From JANLTP01 sp031363055 (GTDB lineage Bacteria > Pseudomonadota > Gammaproteobacteria > Burkholderiales > Burkholderiaceae_E), in assembly GCA_031363055.1 (NCBI GenBank), contig JANLTP010000025.1, forward strand, positions 1-38,767: DNA of 38,767 bases, given 5' to 3'. The notes beneath the pieces are model-generated. The model saw only the letters and a program-made list of their open reading frames with translations. It was not told the DNA's origin and searched no databases. This document shows, in pieces, positions 31,353 through 38,767 of the stretch; position 1 is the first letter of the stretch; the number at the start of each line of letters is the position of its first letter. The position numbers and the translations under genes are program-made.

Positions 31353-32140
31353 GGCTTGGGTTCTCGCGGTATCGACGATTCGGGGCACAGGCTCAACGCG
31401 GCCAGAGCGGCTGGACATTCATTGGGACTTTGGGCCGCCGCATTTGGCAAAGGTGCGGTTGGTGCTACTGGTGCTACTGGTGCTACTGGTGCTACTGGTG
31501 CTACTGGTGCTACTGGTGCTACTGGTGAGGCTGGTGCGGCAGGCAAGTTGGGGACAACTGTCACAACGGCGGCGGAAGGCGCGATTGGCGCTGTTGACAC
31601 TTTCGGTACTGTTGACGAGGTGGGCGACTTTTCGACGTTCGAAGTGGCCTGCTCAACGGTGCTTACACCGCGTCCGAACAAGGCAAAGGCGACGATAGCG
31701 AGCACCGCGACCGCGACCAGCCCCAGTATTACCCCTGGCCGCAACCGGCGAGTTTGTTTGAGCAGGACGGTTGAATCTAGATGGACTGCCGGCGGCATCG
31801 GCAAAACGGTCGCAATCGACGTAGACACCGCCGGATTCTTGCGCTCGGGTTCAAGCAGCGTCAGCGTGTCGCTCCAGGTTTCGCTGAGCAACGGCACATC
31901 GAAATAGGCTTCCTCGAGCAATTGATCTTCAAGCACCGGCAGGTCTTGTGCGGGTGCAACTTCGAGCAGCGATTTTTCGTCGCGGCGATTGCCGCATCCG
32001 CTACAGGTCTCACTGGCCGAGGACGGTTGATGCCCGCAGTCCGGGCACGGCGTCAGCCGCAACTGGGCGCCACAGTCGTTGCAGAACTTGGCTCCAACGC
32101 CGTTGCGGTATTCGCAACCCGGGCACTGCAGAGAACGCAT
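31349..32140 (-). CDS. Double zinc-ribbon membrane protein with PVA-repeat periplasmic tail
   Basis: 263 residues. Two zinc ribbons form the N-terminus: C6/C9/C20/C23 and C32/C35/C46/C49. An acidic linker is followed by one transmembrane helix (about 135-156, PGVILGLVAVAVLAIVAFALFG), a Ser/Thr/Pro-rich stretch, a PVA tripeptide repeat (about 206-227), and a C-terminal Cys242/Cys252 motif (CPAALAALSLC). The likely topology is ribbons in the cytoplasm and tail in the periplasm. Coupled by ATGA to the TAXI receptor gene. The function is unknown; a signalling or assembly role with that receptor is inferred. Confidence 0.78.
   Translation of the reverse strand: MRSLQCPGCEYRNGVGAKFCNDCGAQLRLTPCPDCGHQPSSASETCSGCGNRRDEKSLLEVAPAQDLPVLEDQLLEEAYFDVPLLSETWSDTLTLLEPERKNPAVSTSIATVLPMPPAVHLDSTVLLKQTRRLRPGVILGLVAVAVLAIVAFALFGRGVSTVEQATSNVEKSPTSSTVPKVSTAPIAPSAAVVTVVPNLPAAPASPVAPVAPVAPVAPVAPVAPVAPTAPLPNAAAQSPNECPAALAALSLCPESSIPREPKP
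31462..31524. repeat. 9-bp perfect tandem repeat, seven copies, in frame
   Basis: Seven identical GTGCTACTG units run from 31462 to 31524. On the coding (minus) strand they encode the Pro-Val-Ala repeat of the zinc-ribbon protein. Length change by slippage would alter tail length without breaking the frame. Confidence 0.9.
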
Positions 32141-32213
32141 GAATACACCGTAGATCGGCGGAGGCTGAAAGTATCCTTATGAGTATCGCACGCGCAGCGA
32201 CAATCAATGCAAC

Positions 32214-33068
32214 TCAGGCACCCACCAGCGCCAGCACCCGCAACGGGCTGCCACTGCCTTGCTGGATCTTCAGGGGCGGACAAATCAGCAAGGCCCCGAT
32301 CGGCGGCAACTGATCAAGGTTGGTCAAACACTGCAGCCCATAGCGACCGGCGCCATGCATGTAGTAGTGACACGGGTACGGTGGCCGCAAATGATAGCCT
32401 TGACCGGCGTCGGTGCCGATGGCCTCTGAACCAAAGCCCAGCACATTGCGTCGCTCGATGAGGAATCGAACCGCTTCGGTGCTCGGGCCTGGCGTGTGTT
32501 GACCGGTCTCATCGAAATTCTGATAGGCCTCGGGGTCGGCGCGGCGCGACCAGTCGGTGTGCATGAGTAACCAACTGCCGGCAGCAATTCTGCCGTGCGC
32601 GGCTTCAAACGCTTCGATATCGGCGACGGTCAACAAATAGTCCGGATCGGCTTTGACTTTGTCGACACAGTTGATCACACAGGCGGGTGCCACGAAGTGC
32701 TGGACTGGAATGGTATCGACCGCATTATTCGGCAGATGCCGACCCGAGATCCAGTGAATCGGCGCATCGAAATGCGTGCCCGTGTGCTCGCCGCACGAGA
32801 AGTTGTTCCAGTACCAACCGGGTCCGCGATCATCGTAGCGCGACACTTCCTCAATCCGGAACGGCAGGCATTGGCCCATCTCGGGCGGCAAGGCAATTTG
32901 CGGAAACTCTGGGGTCAAGGTTTGGGTCAGATCGACGACTCGGATACCACCAGTTGCCAGGGCGATAGCTACCGCAGATAACAGTGCGGACGCAGAGCCG
33001 GCAGCGGTCACGGGAGTTCTTGGAGTTCTTGGAGTTCCCGATGTTGCAGACGTTCTAGTCTTAGTCAT
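32214..33068 (-). CDS. Cyclase-family metal-dependent hydrolase (KynB-like)
   Basis: 284 residues. The cyclase signature HTGTHFDAPIHW lies in the first half (SCGEHTGTHFDAPIHWISG), with the N-terminal strand VVDLTQTLTPEFPQI. Later, SWLLMHTDWSRR and EAIGTDAGQGYH support the family. Members hydrolyse formyl-kynurenine, cyclic amides or lactone-like substrates using metals bound by the His/Asp cluster. An N-terminal extension has a small 9-bp repeat (33013-33039, encoding TPRTPRTPV) and a hydrophobic stretch. The start is 2 bp after the DUF35-SDR stop. In this operon it may open a ring or hydrolyse an intermediate. Confidence 0.85.
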   Translation of the reverse strand: MTKTRTSATSGTPRTPRTPVTAAGSASALLSAVAIALATGGIRVVDLTQTLTPEFPQIALPPEMGQCLPFRIEEVSRYDDRGPGWYWNNFSCGEHTGTHFDAPIHWISGRHLPNNAVDTIPVQHFVAPACVINCVDKVKADPDYLLTVADIEAFEAAHGRIAAGSWLLMHTDWSRRADPEAYQNFDETGQHTPGPSTEAVRFLIERRNVLGFGSEAIGTDAGQGYHLRPPYPCHYYMHGAGRYGLQCLTNLDQLPPIGALLICPPLKIQQGSGSPLRVLALVGA

Positions 33069-33070
33069 GT

Positions 33071-34408
33071 TCAGCCTCCCGCCGCGAGTTCACGCTCGAG
33101 CACTTTCGGGTTCTCGCGCCAGCGCTCGAGCCACTCCTGTGCAACATCACCGGGGTAAACGTCTTCGACACCATCGCGCAGCGCCTTGACGATCGCATTG
33201 GCCAGCGCCTCGGCCGTCACTTTCGGTGGCGGCATGTTCTGATTCCATTCATCATCGATCGGCCCCGGGAACAGATTGATCACGCGAATTCCAGCGCCGC
33301 GCATTTCCGCACGCAGGCATTGCGCCAGTGAATAGGCCGCCGCTTTCGACGCCGAAAACGTGCCGTGCGGCGGGAAGTTCGAAAGTGCATAGATCGACAG
33401 CAGATTAACCCAGGCGCAGGCGCTGGTGGCGCCATCGGCCGAGCGCCCTTTGAGCGCCGGGCCGAACTCCTGTGCCAGTCGTAGCAGTCCGAAATAATTG
33501 ATGTCCATCTCTGACTTGGCTGCGTCGGTGCCGCGCCGCGCCGCGATACCAAAGGTTCGATGGACCTCGGCGTTGTTGATGACAATGTCCACCTTGCCGC
33601 CAATCTCGCCGGCCAACTCGGTGACCGAGCGGCCGTTGGTGAGGTCCAGCGGCACTATCGTGACTTGCGGCAAATTGGCGATGTCGTCAGTGCCCGGCAT
33701 CTTCTTCCAGGGTTCGGCATGTCCGACCCAAATGATATCCGCACCGGCCTTGATCAGAGCGCGAACAGTGGCCTGACCCACAACCGTCTTGCCATCGGTC
33801 ACCAGTACCTTTCGAAACTTCGGGTCACTGGTCATTTCGCACAACATCGGGTCATCAGCCATCTCATTGCTCACTGCAGTATTCCTCAAAGTCTGGTTAC
33901 CCATTGACAACTTTTCGACATCTGGACCTCTGACGTCTTGAACTCCGTCGTCGGCCGGAAATCCGATCAGGACCGCTTGCCCGGCTCGATCGAGACGAGC
34001 GCCGACGCGTAGCCGTGACGAACCTTCGGTCATCCCCTCAGTCACATCACCATGCAGATGCACCATCAAGGTCGGCCCGGTATCGAGTTGCACGAGCCCC
34101 AGCCGCCACGGCAAGCGTTCGCGAAAAAAGAGATCGTTGCTGTGATGCAAGGTGGTCGAAGCGAGCAGCCGTCCGGCACCACTTTGCTCGCGCCAAGGCA
34201 GGCGCGACGATAGGCACACATGACACGCTTCGCGCGGTGGATATTGCACGGCGCTGCAATCGGCGCAGACCTGCAACTCGAACCGACCCTCGGTGGCCGC
34301 AGCCGTGATACCGAGCGCCACCCGGCTTCGTCCCGACGGCGGCAAGTTCATTTGCCGCGTGCGCAGAATCGGGTTTTTGCGCTTGGGCTTCATCAGCGGC
34401 ATGGTCAT
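33071..34408 (-). CDS. DUF35 (zinc ribbon/OB-fold) fused to a short-chain dehydrogenase-like domain
   Basis: 445 residues. The N-terminal DUF35 domain has Cys48/Cys51/Cys62/Cys65 (CADCSAVQYPPREACHVC) and an OB-fold-like segment to about residue 155. DUF35 proteins partner thiolase-like enzymes acting on acyl-CoA. From about residue 198 an SDR-like domain follows: VLVTDGKTVVGQATVRALIKAGADIIWVG, VDIVINNAEVHRTFG, NYFGLLRLAQEF, VNLLSIYALSNFPPHGTFSASKAAAYSL. The usual YxxxK is FSASK, with Phe351 for the catalytic Tyr, and the glycine-rich cofactor loop is also divergent (TDGKTVVG). The dehydrogenase may be inactive or altered. The gene lies 67 bp after the thiolase-like gene. Confidence 0.85.
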   Translation of the reverse strand: MTMPLMKPKRKNPILRTRQMNLPPSGRSRVALGITAAATEGRFELQVCADCSAVQYPPREACHVCLSSRLPWREQSGAGRLLASTTLHHSNDLFFRERLPWRLGLVQLDTGPTLMVHLHGDVTEGMTEGSSRLRVGARLDRAGQAVLIGFPADDGVQDVRGPDVEKLSMGNQTLRNTAVSNEMADDPMLCEMTSDPKFRKVLVTDGKTVVGQATVRALIKAGADIIWVGHAEPWKKMPGTDDIANLPQVTIVPLDLTNGRSVTELAGEIGGKVDIVINNAEVHRTFGIAARRGTDAAKSEMDINYFGLLRLAQEFGPALKGRSADGATSACAWVNLLSIYALSNFPPHGTFSASKAAAYSLAQCLRAEMRGAGIRVINLFPGPIDDEWNQNMPPPKVTAEALANAIVKALRDGVEDVYPGDVAQEWLERWRENPKVLERELAAGG

Positions 34409-34475
34409 CGCATCGGTCTCGCAATCATGCTCGACGCGCGCTCAGGCTCCGGATTCGTTTGTACACGCCGCTCGA

Positions 34476-35642
34476 TCATGTTCCGCGCCCCAGAATGACC
34501 GCACCGGTGCACAGACAACGGTCGTAGGTCACCATACCGAATCCGCTGACCAACCCCAATTGAGCGCCCTCGACCGTGTGGCCTTCGGCTTGACCGGTCA
34601 GTTGCCGAACCGCTTCGGTCATGCCGATGAAACCGCCAGCGGCACCGGCCTGCCCGGTCGAGAGCTGACCGCCCGAGGTGTTGTTCGGAAAGTCGCCATC
34701 GTAGGTCGTGCGATGTTCACGAACGAAAGCCGGGCCCTCGCCCTTGGCGCAAAAGCCGAGATCTTCGAATTGCATCATGACAATCACCGGGTAATCGTCG
34801 TAGGTCTGCACAAAGTCAATATCAGCGGGCCTGGCGTCGGCCATTTCATAAAGTTCATCGCGATCGACCAGCCAGCCACCGCGTTCCATGACCGGATCGT
34901 CGCCAAAGGCGTTGTGCCGCTCGATGGCGCCGCGAACATTCGCAAACGGCAACCCCAGATCGCGGGCTCGCGCTTCGCTCATGACCAGAAATGCTTCAGC
35001 GCCGGCGCACGGCATGACGCAGTCGAACAGGTGAATCGGATCGGCAATGGGCCGCGCTGCCAGATACTCGTCGAGGCCAAGCGGCCGCTTGAACATTCGC
35101 GAACCGTAGGCAAGCGCATTGTGGCGCTGATCGACGGCGATGCGGCCGAAATCGGCACGCGTCGCGCCGAACCGGCGCATGTAGTTTGCCGTGATGAATG
35201 CAAAAATGGCGTTCGGCCCACCCGAACCATACGGATACGTCGCATCACGGGCGAAATTCGAGAAACTGCCGAGCATCAGGCGAAACGAGTCGACATGATT
35301 GGTGTCGGCCGCGACGCAGGCCACGATGTTCGCATCCCCCGCTTGTACGGCTCGGGCGGCTCGGCGCAGCGCCATGACACCGGAGGCGCCACCAGTGGGG
35401 ATATGATCCAGCCAGCGCGGGGAGAGACCCAGATGCTGAGTCACACCGACAGCGGTGTCGGGGGTCAGTGAAAAGCTGCTGACTGTCAGGCCATCAATCT
35501 GATCTTTTTTCAGTCCACTGTGAGACAGCAACTGATGGACGGCCTGGCCCAGGAACCAATGGACGCTACGCGTTGAATAACGCACGTACGGCACCGTCAC
35601 CGGGACGGCAACTGCAACGCCTTCATAGCCCTTGCGGGTCAC
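34476..35642 (-). CDS. Thiolase-like protein (lipid-transfer/SCP-x type)
   Basis: 388 residues from GTG 35642, which overlaps the ligase stop (GTGA); a longer TTG start is less likely. Thiolase fold features: VHWFLGQAVHQLLSHSGLKKDQIDGLTVSSFSL, then PTGGASGVMALRRAARAVQAGDANIVACVAADT where classical thiolases have the nucleophilic Cys. The C-terminal motif is NNTSGGQLSTGQAGAAGGF where GHPxGATG is usual, so both the Cys and the GHP His are absent. Such thiolase-like proteins working with DUF35 partners include Ltp2-type retro-aldolases. An adjacent DUF35 protein supports acyl-CoA aldolase chemistry here, by inference. Confidence 0.84.
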   Translation of the reverse strand: MTRKGYEGVAVAVPVTVPYVRYSTRSVHWFLGQAVHQLLSHSGLKKDQIDGLTVSSFSLTPDTAVGVTQHLGLSPRWLDHIPTGGASGVMALRRAARAVQAGDANIVACVAADTNHVDSFRLMLGSFSNFARDATYPYGSGGPNAIFAFITANYMRRFGATRADFGRIAVDQRHNALAYGSRMFKRPLGLDEYLAARPIADPIHLFDCVMPCAGAEAFLVMSEARARDLGLPFANVRGAIERHNAFGDDPVMERGGWLVDRDELYEMADARPADIDFVQTYDDYPVIVMMQFEDLGFCAKGEGPAFVREHRTTYDGDFPNNTSGGQLSTGQAGAAGGFIGMTEAVRQLTGQAEGHTVEGAQLGLVSGFGMVTYDRCLCTGAVILGRGT

Positions 35643-37321
35643 GATGCTTGCCGTTTTTTGAGCGATCGCGTGTCGATGCAATTCGGCTGGCCCGGCAACG
35701 CCAGCGCCATCGCCTTCAGTTCACCACGCTGAATTTTCTGCGATGCTGTCAACGGCAATTCTTCGACGAAGGCAACATAGCCCGGTGCCTTGTAGTACGC
35801 AAGCCGTGACAGCGCATGTTCGACCAGTCGCGTGGCCAACGCGGCGCGAGCCGATGGTGCAATCGGCGTCGGCGTCACCACACACGCAAGTACCTCATCG
35901 CCGCGAACCTCGTCGGGCGTCGCCGCGACCGCACAAACCTTGATCTCGGCGAATTGGTTCAACACACTTTCAACTTCAACCGCCGAAATGTTTTCGCCGC
36001 TGCGACGAATGACGTTCTTGCGCCGGTCGATGAAATGCAGCAGACCCTGCGCATCGCGACTGACGATATCGCCGGTGTGAAACCAGCCCTGTGCCCAGGC
36101 CTCATCAGTGGCAACAGCATCCTTCAAGTATCGCTCGAAAAATCCGTATTGCGGATCGTCACCGGCGTGCCGCACCCAGAGCTCGCCCGGTTTATCGCAA
36201 CCGGCCTCGCCGCCATCGTCGCTGACGATCCGGACCTGAACGTCGGCTTGCTCTCGACCGAAGCAACTCGTGCCAACCAGCCGTGGCTCATGGTTCTCAA
36301 TGACCACCGCGCCGGCGCCGGTTTCCGTCATCGCCCAGCCTTCGAGCAGCGGGAATCCGAAGCGCTCTTCGAACGGTGCCTGCAGTGCCTTGTCAACGCC
36401 GGCACCGAAGCCAAACCGCACCGTATGTCGTCGATCATCCGATTGAGCGGGCGACTTCATCAACATCGCCGGCATCACGCCCAGGTAATGCACGACAGTG
36501 GCCCGTGAGTCACGAACGTTGGCCCACCAGCTTGCCGGGTGAAAGCGGTCGAGCACGATCAGGCAACCGCCAGTCAGCACCATCGCAATCGCCGAAAACG
36601 CCATCGCATTCATATGCACCAGCGGCAGCGGCGTCAACATGCGTTCCTGGCCGAGTTGCAAGGTGGCCAGACCACCGAGGTCGGCGTACCACTGCGCCGC
36701 ATACAGGTAATAGCGATTTTGCAACACGCAACCCTTCGGGCGCCCAGTGGTGCCGGACGTGTACATCAGTGCGCACTCGCTGAGTTCGTTCGGTGCCTGA
36801 CCGGCGAGCGGCGCCGGGAATGGCGCAGCAGGCGGCGCATCGCCATCAGCCATCAGAGCCAGCGGCCGGTCGGCAGCGAGCGCCGCAGCACGCAAAACAT
36901 CATGGCGCTCGGCTAGTGCGACCGCCAGCGCAATTTCAGAATGACCCACCAGATATTCAAGCTCGGCAGCGCGCAGATCGGGGTTGATCGGCACGACCGA
37001 GACACCCAGCCCATTGAGCGCAAACCAGTGCTCAAAAAATGCCGGCCGATTCTCCAGCAGCAACCCGACGCGGTGGCCGTGACCGTAGCCGGCGGCCAAA
37101 TACTGCGATCGCAAGCGAGCGATTCGCGCCTGCAGTACAGCGTAGCTTTGCTCGCCTGCATCGATACCGTAGATCGCGGCCGTTTCGGGCAGTACGCAAA
37201 CAAATGGCAACTCACCAAAGGCTTGCGCGGTGTTGGCAAACACCGATGACACCGTCTGGCTGCTGGTACCGATTCCGATGGCACCGATCCCCATGGCACT
37301 GATCACTTCCGGGTTTGACAT
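35639..37321 (-). CDS. AMP-dependent acyl-CoA synthetase/ligase
   Basis: 560 residues of the ANL superfamily. The P-loop YTSGTTGRPKG is at 187-197. Further motifs: PLLEGWAMTETGAGAV, ELWVRHAGDDPQ, WFHTGDIVSRDAQGLLHFIDRRKNVIRRSGENISAVEVES, and the C-terminal catalytic Lys in LPLTASQKIQRGEL. It activates a carboxylic acid, probably aromatic or alicyclic given the neighbours, as its CoA thioester. It starts 14 bp after the dioxygenase beta subunit and overlaps the thiolase-like gene. The extreme N-terminus (MSNPEVISAMGIGAIGIGTSS) is slightly repetitive and may be longer than needed. Confidence 0.92.
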   Translation of the reverse strand: MSNPEVISAMGIGAIGIGTSSQTVSSVFANTAQAFGELPFVCVLPETAAIYGIDAGEQSYAVLQARIARLRSQYLAAGYGHGHRVGLLLENRPAFFEHWFALNGLGVSVVPINPDLRAAELEYLVGHSEIALAVALAERHDVLRAAALAADRPLALMADGDAPPAAPFPAPLAGQAPNELSECALMYTSGTTGRPKGCVLQNRYYLYAAQWYADLGGLATLQLGQERMLTPLPLVHMNAMAFSAIAMVLTGGCLIVLDRFHPASWWANVRDSRATVVHYLGVMPAMLMKSPAQSDDRRHTVRFGFGAGVDKALQAPFEERFGFPLLEGWAMTETGAGAVVIENHEPRLVGTSCFGREQADVQVRIVSDDGGEAGCDKPGELWVRHAGDDPQYGFFERYLKDAVATDEAWAQGWFHTGDIVSRDAQGLLHFIDRRKNVIRRSGENISAVEVESVLNQFAEIKVCAVAATPDEVRGDEVLACVVTPTPIAPSARAALATRLVEHALSRLAYYKAPGYVAFVEELPLTASQKIQRGELKAMALALPGQPNCIDTRSLKKRQAS

Positions 37322-37335
37322 GGTCTACCAATGAT

Positions 37336-37818
37336 CTACATGAACAATTGAATGCTGCCGAAGGCAGCGTCGCAGTTGACCAAGTCAACACGCTTGAGGC
37401 GGATTCGCAATCCATCATCGAGCTGAACCAGCGTGTGTGTCGTCCAGCCGGCGTACAGCGTTTGCTCGTCGAGACGCGTCTCGACATAGTGAAACGCAGT
37501 ACGCGTGACGTAGATACCCATGGTTTCGTCGCGCGACTCGATCGTCGGTTGCTGCAGCAAGTGGTGGCATCGGCTCCCCGGCTGTTGCGAGAAGGTTCGC
37601 GCACCGCGCAGACGCTCCACCCGAACCTTGAGCAGGATCAGATCTTCATACATCAGCGAGCCTTGCAGGATCGGATCGGTCTGATCATGCGCGAGCGGCA
37701 TCCAGTAGTGCCCATCGTCGCTGAACAGATCGAGCCAGTCGTCAAAGCGCAATTCATCGAGCACCCGGCTTTCGGCCAGGACGAAGTCAATCAGTTGCGG
37801 GTTGGAGGGCCGGTTCAT
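37336..37818 (-). CDS. Aromatic-ring-hydroxylating dioxygenase, small (beta) subunit
   Basis: 160 residues. Typical beta-subunit features: FVLAESRVLDELRFDDWLDLFSDDGHYWMPL, LMYEDLILLKVRVERLRGARTFSQQPGSRCHHLL, and YVTRTAFHYVETRLDEQTLYAGWTTHTL. This is the structural, non-catalytic cone-shaped subunit of a Rieske dioxygenase. Its ATG overlaps the alpha-subunit stop by four bases. Ferredoxin and reductase genes are not seen in the window. Confidence 0.92.
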   Translation of the reverse strand: MNRPSNPQLIDFVLAESRVLDELRFDDWLDLFSDDGHYWMPLAHDQTDPILQGSLMYEDLILLKVRVERLRGARTFSQQPGSRCHHLLQQPTIESRDETMGIYVTRTAFHYVETRLDEQTLYAGWTTHTLVQLDDGLRIRLKRVDLVNCDAAFGSIQLFM

Positions 37819-38767
37819 CGCAACACACGCTCGTTGTCCGCCAAGTTCGCACGACTGCTAGCGTTAGGTTGGTCGGCAGCCTCCTGGTCGCTGGCAGCGT
37901 TCGTACTCGCCGCCGGTGCCATGAATCGAACCCAGGCGCGCATCTGGGCGCGCATCTGCGATTCACTGGTGCCATTGGTGACGACATTGACCGCCGCCGC
38001 TTCGCCAGCATCGTAGAGCCGCGCCAGATTGATCCATTCACGACCGCGCGAACGCAGGGCATTCTGCGCTCGTTCATAAACTTCGAGATCATCATGGCCC
38101 ACCACTGAGGTCGGCGCGTTGATCAGCCGGTTGTACATCAAGGTACGCTCGAACAACAAGTCTGGCGCACCGACCAGGCGAAGCGCAAACGACTCGACCA
38201 GCGTACGGTCGGCCGCCAGCGGCTTGAATACCCGCAGAGTCTGGATCGGCCCCTTGACCATGATGTTCGGAAAGTAAACCGTGTTGTGCCGAATCTCACC
38301 GAGAATGGCCTTGGCACGTTCGTCGCCATAGGCCGCCTGCATCTGCTCCCAGTAACCAGGCACCGGCGAATAGGCCGCATGAATGGAATCCGACACGCCG
38401 GTATGCCCATGGCCATTGACCCAGACACGAATACCCATGTTCTCGAAGAAATCGTAGGGGCCCACGAATGGCGCAAACAACTCGACTGCCATCGGTTTTG
38501 GCGTGCCCTCGGGAGCCGCCTTCCAGACCTTGACGGCGGTACCGGCCGACGATTCATGCGCAACCATCGGATGGCAGGCATCGGTCTGGTTATCGACCAG
38601 CATTTTCCAGTTGCAGCGATGCATATAGCGCAACACGCCACCAGCCACCTCGAGCTTGCCAACCGGTGAGCGATCGACCATGTTGTCGATGGTCGAGAGC
38701 GAGTCGCCGAAATAATCGTTGAAGCTGATGCCACGCGGGTTCAGCCGACAGAATACAAAGTCGCGAT
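37815..38767 (-). CDS. Aromatic-ring-hydroxylating dioxygenase, large (alpha) subunit, C-terminal part
   Basis: The frame stays open to the window edge, beyond the first internal ATG at 38681, with FVFCRLNPRGISFNDYFGDSLSTIDNMVDRS in the added part. The visible region is the catalytic domain. WKMLVDNQTDACHPMVAHE supplies the two His ligands of the mononuclear iron (spacing H-x4-H) and nearby Asp. NTVYFPNIMVKGPIQTLRVFKPLAADRTLVES is typical of the family. The Rieske domain lies outside the window. The C-terminal tail is Ala/Ser-rich. The substrate cannot be assigned; the adjacent CoA ligase suggests an aromatic acid pathway. Confidence 0.9.
   Translation of the reverse strand, partial: RDFVFCRLNPRGISFNDYFGDSLSTIDNMVDRSPVGKLEVAGGVLRYMHRCNWKMLVDNQTDACHPMVAHESSAGTAVKVWKAAPEGTPKPMAVELFAPFVGPYDFFENMGIRVWVNGHGHTGVSDSIHAAYSPVPGYWEQMQAAYGDERAKAILGEIRHNTVYFPNIMVKGPIQTLRVFKPLAADRTLVESFALRLVGAPDLLFERTLMYNRLINAPTSVVGHDDLEVYERAQNALRSRGREWINLARLYDAGEAAAVNVVTNGTSESQMRAQMRAWVRFMAPAASTNAASDQEAADQPNASSRANLADNERVLR

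Noticed and set aside
31356..31907. Plus-strand 183-residue frame with GATGATGAT repeats (collagen-like)
   Set aside because: It is the antisense of the PVA repeat in the zinc-ribbon gene, which has real domains, a start and an operon partner.

Overview
The window looks like accessory chromosome from a GC-rich betaproteobacterium, most likely Burkholderiales. The basis is several orphan Bug/TctC-type periplasmic receptors, an acnD-prpF pair, vanillate-demethylase-like Rieske chemistry and a ring-hydroxylating dioxygenase operon. No rRNA, tRNA, CRISPR array, phage gene or intact transposase was recognised. Assignments rest on reading motifs by eye; no database search was run.

Layout. 1-7.5 kb: the 5' part of a Bug receptor (-), an AAA/DUF4143 ATPase (-), a DUF1778-GNAT toxin-antitoxin (TA) pair (+), a DUF433 antitoxin with a truncated toxin, a receptor-diheme cytochrome c operon (-), a stretch of decayed genes, and a Bug receptor with a damaged C-terminus (+). 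7.5-12.7 kb: hipBA (+), a zeta-class GST/maleylacetoacetate isomerase (-), a serine beta-lactamase-like hydrolase with an AraC regulator (+). 12.9-20 kb: two tandem PF04392-type substrate-binding proteins (-), a PIN/RHH pair, a large winged-helix/TolB-like/TPR regulator, a FitAB-like pair, and a scar joining a truncated PIN toxin to a truncated LysR gene. 20-26.5 kb: a Rieske oxygenase (+), GST and VOC proteins (-), a Bug receptor (-), a HipA-like protein lacking its catalytic core with its HipB-like partner, and a MazEF/PemK-like pair. 26.5-30.3 kb: acnD-prpF (2-methylcitrate cycle). 30.3-38.8 kb: a minus-strand operon-like run of dioxygenase alpha and beta subunits, acyl-CoA ligase, thiolase-like protein, DUF35-SDR fusion, cyclase-family hydrolase, then a membrane zinc-ribbon protein and a TAXI-type TRAP receptor.

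The most unusual signal is non-coding. Six sites (about 394, 5562, 14017, 15360, 19027, 23901) carry a phased array of 9-11 bp units, each ending in CTAA or TTAA. The unit starts follow the same 10-11-10-10 bp rule, and each array begins with a near-invariant [G/T]CCTTAA box at the gene-proximal end. Five of the six lie 58-101 bp upstream of an orphan periplasmic receptor gene, and those receptors belong to three unrelated families. Two arrays upstream of non-homologous genes share a 27-nt identical block containing a nine-G tract. On the side away from the receptor, every array abuts a TA gene, a TA remnant or an AAA/DUF4143 remnant. I read this as a shared, possibly shuffled, receptor-promoter module in a TA-rich plasticity region; that is inference.

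The second theme is decay: at least nine genes are truncated, internally deleted or reduced to fragments, mostly TA components. The third is the dioxygenase/CoA-ligase/thiolase/DUF35-SDR operon. Its SDR has Phe in place of the catalytic Tyr, and its thiolase lacks recognisable classical catalytic motifs, so it may run aldolase-type side-chain chemistry rather than standard beta-oxidation.
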